From: Maratus speciosus | Taxonomy: Eukaryota; Arthropoda; Arachnida; Araneae; Salticidae | Assembly (NCBI GenBank): GCA_963932465.1 | Contig: OZ010788.1 | Span: 198,650,559 to 198,714,558, forward strand | Length of the DNA: 64,000 nt | Direction of reading: 5' to 3' | Part shown: positions 55,954 to 64,000 of the stretch, piece after piece | Position numbering within the stretch: position 1 is the first letter of the stretch | Layout: each line of letters starts with the position of its first letter | The notes under the pieces: model-generated | What the model saw: only the letters and a program-made list of their open reading frames with translations | Told to the model about the DNA's origin: nothing | The model's database searches: none | Position numbers and translations under genes: made by a program

Positions 55954-57046
55954 CTAACTTCGTGTGAATGAGGCTTTTTCTTCTTTCCAATATTTACAAA
56001 TAGGTTTGATAAAAAAAATTACAGTTATAAATGGCTCATGATACTCAACAAAATGAACTATTATGGCCTGTGGCAAACCACAAGGTTGAAAACGTGGGCC
56101 ATAGGCAATATCTTTTATCGTACTTACGTTTACCAATTCTCACTCCGTTCAGATATTGGTATGTAGCATGTAGCATAATGCATAACCCTGCATCCAGCTG
56201 CTGAGGAAAGTCTAGTCTGAAGTCCAGACGCGTGATCATCTTCACTCCATCTTGCTATTTAATCATTGTGATCTGCTAAAATTCTTGTTTATTGGTCCCC
56301 GCTTTGATTTAAGAAGTACTTCTTAATTATATTCTTTAGCTTGCTTGGTTTTGAGAAAAAGACATATGGCACCTTCAAATCATTCAAGTTAGCCGAAAGC
56401 AGTATATCTTTGCGTCGTTGCATAAGGGGTGAGAGGTAGTCAAAAACTTGACTCACGCAAAGTGATTTCAGAGTCTTTCGGAATTGTGTCTGATGATCGT
56501 CGTTTTGTCTCAATGAGTTTGTTAATGTGAAACATTTTTTAGAAGCTCTAAGCATTTTTTGTCCACGAAGAATCAAAATGACTTTTAAAGAATGTCTCTT
56601 ATATAGAGGGATGTCTTTTACGCGATGTAACTACCTAATACGTCCAAGGATTTAAACAAACAAGCCTCTAAAAGGTTAAATGCTATCTATTTTACCTTCG
56701 TATTATCTTTGTTCAAGGTCAGCCATAAGACGACATCCTATCATTGGAAATTCGTCAATAATGAGAAATAACACTGTATCCATTCTGAGCTGTAGATGTA
56801 TTGCTGACTTTTTAAATTAGCGAACTATTTAAAACACATTGGTTCTTTAAGCACTGAGTGAGTTACCTTGTCTTTGACATTAAATGCAGCAGTACCTGTT
56901 AGTGCCAAAAGAATGATAGCTTCTGATCCTAACTGCTCTATGATTGTTTTACTATTTTTTTTTATTTTTGTATATTTTACAGCTCTTCCTTTTCCAATAA
57001 TAAAAGTTGATTTAGGGAAATTTGTAACCTTTGTTTGCAAAGACAA
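55954..57046 (-). pseudogene. PIF1-type helicase remnant, several motifs in order
   Basis: Reading the minus strand from 57046: LALTGTAAFNVKDKVTHSVL is the motif I neighbourhood of mobile-element PIF1 helicases (A-P-T-G-T-A-A-F-N-I-x-G). Near 56705-56770, LIIDEFPMIGCRLMA is Walker B. Near 56460-56530, FTLTNSLRQNDDHQTQFRKT is the block with the conserved R-Q. Near 56130-56200, QLDAGLCIMLHATYQYLNGV resembles the later R-V-M-L-x-x-N-x-x-x-x-x-G-L-V-N-G motif. At 55980-56110, IKDIAYGPRFQPCGLPQAII with VHFVEYHEPFI matches the C-terminal L-P-x-x-V-x-V-x-F-x-x-Y-x-G-P. Frameshifts separate the pieces. Typical of Helitrons, but no Rep/HUH domain or Helitron ends were found. Confidence 0.75.
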
Positions 57047-57654
57047 AAGCTGTTCAGTGCATAACTGAATGCAGCATAATTTGTTGTTCTTTATAATAAT
57101 TCAGAAATGTTGAAAGTAAAGAGAAACCATTGGATAACAGAATCTACGGTAAAGATAAAGAATTACCCCCGGATACATTTGAGAGATTTCAATTTTTTAA
57201 ATTTAGCTCCGATATTTGAGAACTTGATCCATCGAGTTAGCGGAAGAAAACTTCAAAGCTCCTTCAAAGACTTGCTCGTCTGGCACAGCCCACACTTATT
57301 TAATATGGCAACAGGTAAAGGTTTGTAACACGTATGTAACACACACTCATAGATAGTCTGCTATACTCCTCTATCAAGCTTGATACCTTTATTCATCTGA
57401 GTTGTAGTTATATCGGTATTATGAAAATATTAGGAAGCATCTGGGTTATTTTTATGCGACTTTTCCGCATAGAATTAAACTGAATAACTCTATACATTTG
57501 AATTACTTTCTTTTAACCGTCATTTTCGGAACTTGTGTGTATAACGTTGCACATATAAAACATGTATATTTCTTAAAATGTACACTAAATCTAGGCAGCA
57601 GATTAAAAAAAATCAGGGACTAATTTATAACTTTTAGTGAACATGATTTCTCAC
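57047..57654. other. No gene recognised
   Basis: A 73-codon frame at 57107-57328 (+) has plausible composition but no motif, and may be antisense to helicase-element sequence. Confidence 0.3.
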
Positions 57655-57900
57655 GAATTACCTTTCATTGTTGTATCCATTTCTCCGATTATAAGCATAA
57701 GCGATCATAGTCATATACATTAACGTCGCATTTATCTCTAAGCTTCGCGACATTTGGACGAAATATAGCCAAATTTGGCGACCAAAAATATGTCGTCAGA
57801 AATTAAGCCAATTTGGCTGTATCTGACTAATTTGGCGAAATTTCCATTGAAATTCAGTACTGATGATTCTTCTCTAACCTGGTTCTTCGCATTTTAAGTT
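57655..57900 (+). repeat. TTTGGCGA repeat, copy 2
   Basis: Partner of 47800-48070 (CTGACTAATTTGGCGA, GGCGACCAAAA, TGGTTCTTCGCATTTT). Alignment is collinear over about 250 bp. Confidence 0.75.
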
Positions 57901-58847
57901 CGTGTTATCCAGTAAAATTAGCTAAAATCTTAAAACCAAGAAATAGGGAAGCTACCTTTCCCAACCCGTACAGGAATTTTTTATTTTGTAATCTACATAT
58001 TTCTGTTTTCTAGCGTACATCTTGACAAAAAAAAAAAAAAAATGCTTATCTCATTTACTTCAGAATGTTCACTTGCATTTCAGTTGAAATATATTCACTT
58101 ACGATGAATTTAAAAAAAAATTGAGTAATCGTCAGTAATTGGGACAGCTACCAAATTGTTAAAGTTGCGCATCAAACAATGCTCGGTAAATTAGGAATTT
58201 GTTTACAAACCCGATTACGAAAATTTCCCAATAGAAACATACATTCGTCTGAATACAAACATACATACATAAGAATACTACATATAAGTAATGCATACAT
58301 GACATTATATTTTTCTCGATTTCTTTGAGTATCACTCGTAGCCATTCGACTAATGCCCAAAATCGTATTTTCCGTATTCGATTTTCTTTTCGTTTCTCTT
58401 AATTTAAAATTCAAAATGAATTGCATCGATTTGGAAACTTACAAAGAATGAAAAGTTCGAAAAAAAAAATAGTGGTTGTTACATACGTAGAACGTAAAAC
58501 TTCTGAAACGGGGGGGGGGGGGGGGGATCAATCTATATCTCAGGTCACCAATGAATGAATATCGACTTCAACATTAGACTCCATAATGATCCATATCAGG
58601 TTAAAATGCATAATTTACAGCAATGGAGCTAATGTTTTAATTAATAACGGGATGAATCTCGCCAAATTTCGACGGAAGAAATTGTTTAAAAAACGAACTC
58701 ATACATAGGTTACTACCTAGTCTCTTAAAACAAATATTATTTTTAACTTAAAGTTACCAAATAACAAATTCCATACACTTCGATTGTTCAAAATATTAAA
58801 AAATTAAACTGCATTATTTATTATACCTAATCAAGATAGGTCATTTT
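57901..58847. other. No gene recognised; poly(G) run
   Basis: Contains a G-run of about 18 at 58509-58526, and CATACAT-type short repeats near 58250. An 84-codon minus-strand frame (58172-58426) shows no motif. Confidence 0.4.
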
Positions 58848-59043
58848 GGTACAGATGTCATATTCGCCCCATATTGGCGCGATTTTTTTCGGTTGCCAAT
58901 TTGGCGAAAACATCAACAGCATAAACAACATAATCCGGGTTACCACATCAAGCACTTTGGCGCAAGTTAAGTACCTGTTGCCTATATGATATTGGCGACA
59001 GAAAAAAATCGCGCCAATATGGGGCGAATATGACATCTGTTCC
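58848..59043. mobile_element. Merlin-like MITE, family 1, copy 5
   Basis: GGTACAGATGTCATATTCGC to the complementary end, flanked by GTCATTTT and GTAATTTT (7 of 8). The interior matches copy 2 closely. Confidence 0.88.
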
Positions 59044-59086
59044 GTAATTTTGATGAAATTACCCATTGAGGATGTTATGTTTAAAA

Positions 59087-59293
59087 GGCACAGATGTCAT
59101 ATACGCCCCATATTGGCGCGATTTTTTTCCCACGCCAATTCGGAGAAAACCTCAACAGCACAAACAATAACATCCGGGTTACCATATCAAGCAAAATAAT
59201 GACACTTTGGCACCAGTTAAGTACCCGTTGCGTATATGATATTGGCGTCAGAAAAAAATCGCGCCAATGTGGGGCGTATATGACATCTGTGGC
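59087..59293. mobile_element. Merlin-like MITE, family 1, copy 6
   Basis: GGCACAGATGTCATATACGC to the complementary end, flanked by perfect GTTTAAAA at 59079-59086 and 59294-59301. Confidence 0.92.
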
Positions 59294-59855
59294 GTTTAAA
59301 ATTGCCGATTGAAAATTTAAAAAAAATGATTTCACCTTAAGTTAATCATGGAATTATTTTTCGCGTAAAATCTAAACTTTATGTTATTTTCACCGTCTCA
59401 TAATTTGCACACGCATCTCTTATATTTACATTCACCATTTCAAAAATATTACAATGCGCAATATGTGATTAATACATATATTTCTAAACTTGAAATCAAG
59501 TTTGTCAACTACGACTTTGCATGTGAACATTCGCACTCTTGACTTGTGATTCTAATCTCTGTTTCGGCGAGCAAAATTCCAGAAATTTATATCTTTTAGA
59601 GGTGTTCGTAGTAAAATATTTACTTTTATCAGAGAAAATGATCGTTTTCATTTAAATATGATGTCATTTTGCTTCATTGAAGCATTTCACCAAGCGTCTC
59701 AAACTCAATGAATGAAAAAGAATTGAATTATAACAGCTTTTTGCGGAAAACATGAGTACTTTATAAAAGCATGACGTCATTTTCTGTTCAATTTTTTCAG
59801 AAAGTTTATTTTGAATTTTATGAGAAAATGGCATCAATAAAGATAAGCAAACCTT
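59294..59855. other. No gene recognised
   Basis: AT-rich. GAAGCATTTCACC-type text and a GACGTCATTTTC word are present. No motif-bearing frame. Confidence 0.35.
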
Positions 59856-60665
59856 ATTGTCGGAGCACAGCTCCGGCTTCCCTGCAAAAATTACACTTAT
59901 TGCTAACACGATAGCGTCCAAAATATTTGACGCATCGACACAAAAAATGAGCTGGACGTTGGTAGGGCCAAAATCTCGGCGCGTATTGAAAATCATAAAT
60001 ATTCGTCAACCCTAAAAGCCTAAAATGTCGGCTCAAAATTTTCCCATAGAGATAACATTGCGAGTTTAATTCTATATATTTGAAAGATAAGGCTTTCTTT
60101 TCTTAGTCATCTACCTTGACCTTTTTTTTTTGCACCATTTTTAATAGTTCTTTTTTTTTTTAATGAAAGCTGTTTCTTTGTAGATTTGCCCGCACTAGTT
60201 ATTTTTCCTTTCTTTACAACAATGGAAGTAATCCAATTGCTACCATTTTGAAACAAATTCATAGAATTTTTTAAAATTTTAAATTTAAATATAAAAATGG
60301 GAATATTTAAAAAAATAGCTAATGCGGGCAAATCTACAAAGAAACAGCTTTCATAAAAAAAAAAAAAGAGTTATTAAAATTGGTGCAAAAAAAAAAAGCT
60401 CAAGGTAGATGACTAAAAAAAAAAAAGCCTTATCTTTCAAATATATAGAATTAAACTCGCAATGTTATCTCTATGGGAAAATTTTGAGCCGACATTTTAG
60501 GCTTTTAGGGTTGACGAATATTTATGATTTTCAATACGCGCCGAGATTTTGGCCCTACCAACGTCCAGCTCATTTTTTGTGTCGATGCGTCAAATATTTT
60601 GGACGCTATCGTGTTAACAATAAGTGTAATTTTTGCAGGGAAGCCGGAGCTGTGCTCCGACAATT
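59856..60665. repeat. Large fold-back, arms about 353 bp, loop about 103 bp
   Basis: Left arm 59856-60208 and right arm 60312-60665 are near-perfect complements; A/T homopolymer lengths are the main differences. The outer end of each arm carries CGGAGCACAGCTCCGG or its variant. Each arm contains an open frame reading inward or outward (RPAHFLCRCVKYFGRYR), which is the same sequence seen twice, not two genes. Transcription across it would give a long hairpin RNA. Confidence 0.9.
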
Positions 60666-61735
60666 AAAAAAATTATTTTTGCAGCTCTAACAAATGAAAA
60701 GAGATTGTATGATCTAAACTTGCCGAATCATGATACTTTGTATTTTACGAATTCCCAGCGTTGTCTGGCCTGTTTTTTTTTTTTTTGTATTAAGAAATGG
60801 TAAAAATTCCTAAAATTTCTAAATGTCATAACTCGAGAAGTTTTGGTCGTGCAAAAATTTGTCTTACTTGCTATAGCATGGATAATATTTTTCTAAATAT
60901 GTTATATACAACTTTAGGTCATGAACATGGCTTAATTCTTAAACTTACATTTCTGCTATTTTTATATTATATTGTTTTCAATATAATATAAAATTTATTC
61001 AGTATAATACATAATTTTATTTTAATTTGCGCCGGAGCCCACCGGAGCTTAGCTCCGGTATTTATCTGTTTTAAGTAAATATTTAAATATTGGTCGGAAT
61101 TCATAGGAGCTCATAAATACAGGGCTCCTGAGGCCAGTGCAATAGTGCTTCCGAAAAATCAAAGCCTAAATTCTCCTTTTCTTCCCATCTGCAAGCTTTT
61201 GCATTCTTTTTCATCAAAACAGTTATACGTGACGTAAGGAGATGTTTCAACTAACTTTGTATATCAGTTTTTGGGCTTGGGCTGGCTCAAGCTCAATCTG
61301 AATTACTTTCAAAATTTTATTTATTCGTGTATATGGGGGGGGGGGGGGGATCCTCCTTAAAAATTACGTATTCTGTTATATTTCAAATCATTTTAATTCT
61401 ATTTTGGTCAGAATAAAGGGAAACAGGAATCGTATTTTTCTATTCTATTAGCAAATTTATGTCTGGTATTGATGGTGGCGACGTGTTGATACGGCGCCAA
61501 TCAAGAGACTGAACAATAAATTTTCTTACAGTTCAATTTTCTTTTGTGACATTACGATAATTTTTAATTGGCTGGTTTATTATATTTTTTGATTTAGATA
61601 TCGAACCTGAAAAGAATATTTTCAGTTTTTAGTCAATGGGCATCAGCTTGAGGATTTGTTTGTTTGAGGTTTTTAGTCTTCTATTTTGTACGAGTATAAA
61701 ATTTACGTTTGTGATTTTTCTGTTTATTTTGTAAC
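60666..61735. other. No gene recognised; CCGGAGC palindrome and poly(G)
   Basis: Near 61030-61065 the sequence CCGGAGCTTAGCTCCGG repeats the motif at the ends of the neighbouring fold-back. A G-run of about 15 lies near 61336-61350. A 64-codon frame at 60797-60991 has no motif. Confidence 0.4.
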
Positions 61736-61912
61736 ATGAACGATGTCCACGCTAAGGCTCTGCATGCAGATTTACGAAGTTTACTTTCATTTGTAAGTAG
61801 AAATGATTTGCCATGTATCGTTTATTCTGATAGAAAGCAATCGAGCAGTGTTACATCGTTTTCTATAAAAGCATCGAATCTTTCCGATAACGGTGGATCG
61901 ATTATAGTTTAA
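61736..61912 (+). pseudogene. Possible integrase remnant (BEL/Pao-like)
   Basis: A 58-codon frame: ALHADLRSLLSFVSRNDLPC followed by IVYSD resembles the integrase core stretch F-L-x-x-L-R-R-F-V-x-R-R-G-x-P-x-x-I-Y-S-D-N-G of BEL/Pao retrotransposons, where the Asp is catalytic. The match is short, the usual N-G-T-N-F after the Asp is absent, and no other domain was found. Confidence 0.25.
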
Positions 61913-62089
61913 GGTGAGCATAATCTATAGGAAATTGAACAAGTTGGAAATTGCTCGTCAAACGTGGCAAATGAGGTGCGTTCGTACTATAACTAGTTTT
62001 ATAATTATTTTTTGCACCCAATATTGTACTGAATGTATAATTTTTTGCACTTCATAAAGCGCATAGTCTGATACATCATTAAAATGCAC

Positions 62090-63290
62090 TTCCAACATTT
62101 TTTTCCCATTCCCCGTAATGTAACGGAACACTTTTGACTATCCCTGTAATTAAACTATACATCCTATTTTCCTAAAATTTGAAATATCTCAACAAAATTT
62201 TACAACAATTATATCTTTAAAATTTCAGACCATTCGGAAGGCTGTAATATCATTAAAATGCACTTGCAATAATTTTTCCCATTGGCCGTAATGTAAAGAA
62301 AAACTTTTGACTGTCCCTGTAAGGATCGGATGTAATTAAACATACATCCGATTTTCCTAAAATTTGAAAGGGCTCGACAAAATTTTGCAACAGTTATATC
62401 TTTAAAATTTCAGATCATTCGGAAGGCTCTAATATCATTAAAATCACTTGCAATAATTTTTCCCATTGGCCGTAATGTAAAGAAAAACTTTTGACTGTCC
62501 CTGTAATTAAACTATACATCCGATTTTTCTAAAATTTGAAAGGGCTCGACAAAATTTTGCAACAATGATATCTTTAAAATTTCAGATCATTCGGAAGGCT
62601 CTAATATCATTAAAATGCACTTGCAATAATTTTTCGCATTGTCCGTAATGTAAAGAAAAACTTTTGACTGTCCCTGTAATTAAACTATACATCCGATTTT
62701 CCTAAAATTTGAAAGGGCTCGTCAAAATTTTGCAACAGTTATATCTTTAAAATTTCAGATCATTCGGAAGGCTCTAATATCATTAAAATGCACTTGCAAT
62801 AATTTTTCCCATTGGTCGTAATGTAACGAAAAACTTTTGACTGTCCCTGTAATTAAACTATACATCCGATTTTCCTAAAATTTGAAAGGTCTCGACAAAA
62901 TTTTGCAACAGTTATATCTTTAAAATTTCAGATCATTCGGAAGGCTCTAATATCATTAAAATGCACTTGCAATAATTTTTCCCATTGGCCGTAATGTAAC
63001 GAAAAACTTTTGACTGTCCCTGTAATTAAACTATACATCCGATTTTCCTAAAATTTGAAAGGGCTCGTCAAAATTTTGCAACAGTTATATCTTTAAAATT
63101 TCAGATCATTCGGAAGGCTCTAATATCATTAAAATCCACTTGCAATAATTTTTCCCATTGGCCGTAATGTAAAGAAAAACTTTTGACTGTCCCTGTAATT
63201 AAACTATACATCCGATTTTCATAAAATTTGAAATGGCTCGACAAAATTTTGCAACAATCATATATTTGAAATTTCAGACCATTCGGTTGG
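62090..63290 (+). repeat. Tandem array, seven units of about 173 bp
   Basis: CTTTTGACTGTCCCTGTAAT recurs near 62131, 62303, 62488, 62661, 62833, 63007 and 63180. Six units carry ATTAAACTATACATCCGATT directly; the second has a 12-base insertion (AAGGATCGGATG). Units also share TTCAGATCATTCGGAAGGCT. Inner units are more alike than the first and last. Confidence 0.92.
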
Positions 63291-63307
63291 GTAGTTTTTG
63301 CTCTGTT

Positions 63308-63357
63308 ACATGCGGACAGACGGACGGACAGACGGACAGACGGACGGACAGACGGAC
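63308..63357 (+). repeat. Simple repeat of GGACAGAC type
   Basis: About 50 bases of interleaved GGACAGAC and GGACGGAC words directly after the tandem array. Confidence 0.9.
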
Positions 63358-63406
63358 TGAACGACGACTATAGGTGCTACGTATTTATATAATTACGAAC
63401 GCACCT

Positions 63407-64000
63407 AAAAACGCTGTTCCATTCTGCAGCATGTCAATCTTAATTTCTGTAAATTTCATTCATTGTTTTATAAAAATGCATAGTTGCGAACTATCCATTT
63501 TTTGTGTTGACACTATTTCTGAATCATAATCCTTATCATATTTAATCACATAGTTATTCAATTAATTAACTTTAAAATTAGACAAAGATTTCTAATCGGA
63601 AGAAATGGTTTAAAAACAGAAATAGTTGACAACTAAGTATATGCAGATAGATATATATATATTTTTTTTTATTTTGCTAAAGAAAAAAAAAATGCTTTAA
63701 ACTTTTCAAATAATGTATGAAATATAAATATGCAGATTGGAGTGACCGGGTTGGGGGGGAGGGGGAGAGCACGCTACGGTTGTTAGCATTGCAGAAGATT
63801 AGGACTCCGGTACTTTTTTTGTTAGTAATTAAGTCCTGATTGCTTTGATGCGTTTTCTGATAGAAATTATGATCAAGGTTTCATGATTGCCGAATATTTA
63901 TTAACGTCCTTTTATAGGGAAACATGTTTCAGGATTTTTTTCACTATACCAAAGGATCAATTTTTTTTATAACAATGTTCTTATAATATTGGAAAGTGTT
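63407..64000. other. No gene recognised
   Basis: AT-rich with a short AT microsatellite (63649-63662) and a G-rich patch near 63755-63770. Confidence 0.4.

Larger units (their letters stand above)
61974..63406. mobile_element. TIR element with internal 173-bp tandem array
   Basis: The left end AGGTGCGTTCGTACTATAAC and the complement of the right end (AGGTGCGTTCGTAATTATAT) share a 13-base perfect terminal block. Just inside the right end, TAGGTGCTACGTA can pair with the terminal TACGAACGCACCTA, giving a hairpin. The interior consists of the tandem array and a CAGACGGA repeat; no coding sequence. Confidence 0.65.

Noticed and set aside
59854..60690. Two similar 60-93 codon proteins on opposite strands
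   Set aside because: They are the two arms of one fold-back, so one sequence read twice; no homology recognised.
62090..63290. Possible CRISPR-like array
   Set aside because: Whole 173-bp units repeat without unique spacers, in a eukaryotic mobile element.

Overview
The window is a piece of an AT-rich animal nuclear genome, most likely an arthropod and possibly an arachnid. Evidence for a eukaryote: GT-AG exons in compatible phases, an AATAAA signal, a tRNA-derived SINE, LTR retrotransposons, piggyBac, Tc1/mariner, Merlin and PIF1-helicase remnants, and many tandem arrays. The arthropod call is inference from the TE mix. I found no rRNA, intact tRNA gene, CRISPR array or bacterial operon.

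Region 1 (1-15,170): the 3' end of one host gene on the + strand. Three exons (1960-2167, 7250-7581, 14857-15064) join in compatible phases 0 and 2 and are followed by AATAAA at 15151. The first two resemble the C-terminal part of a PP2C-type phosphatase, PHLPP-like. Introns of about 5.1 and 7.3 kb hold a complete TA-flanked TIR element, a dead Tc1 element, and a Merlin element whose transposase gene has been hit by Merlin-like MITEs at two sites, one MITE being nested in another.

Region 2 (15,170-19,297): a second dead Tc1 element inserted into a dispersed repeat, a short inverted copy of the repeat that forms a large tandem array near the window end, and two tandem arrays (about 304 and 155 bp).

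Region 3 (19,298-44,524): a nested retrotransposon complex. Element A is a Ty3/Gypsy element on the - strand with 1.4-kb LTRs and the unusual order gag-PR-integrase-RT-RNaseH (Gmr1-like). Its gag is split by element B (25467-37492, + strand, 0.3-kb LTRs, 4-bp target duplication). B encodes a related gag plus protease, then a long disordered Asn/Ser/Arg/Tyr-rich tail where RT should be. B's leader is in turn expanded by about 8.2 kb between CCCAGATAGC inverted ends, holding piggyBac, a SINE, a TIR element and a large palindromic repeat. A's leader also holds a Penelope-like RT fragment and a 325-bp tandem array.

Region 4 (44,525-64,000): no convincing host gene. It holds a 303-bp tandem array, further MITEs with exact 8-bp duplications, PIF1-type helicase remnants, hAT-like ends, three long fold-back structures (the largest with about 353-bp arms) and a TIR element carrying seven 173-bp units. 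Coordinates and repeat periods were read by hand, so boundaries of diverged repeats are approximate.
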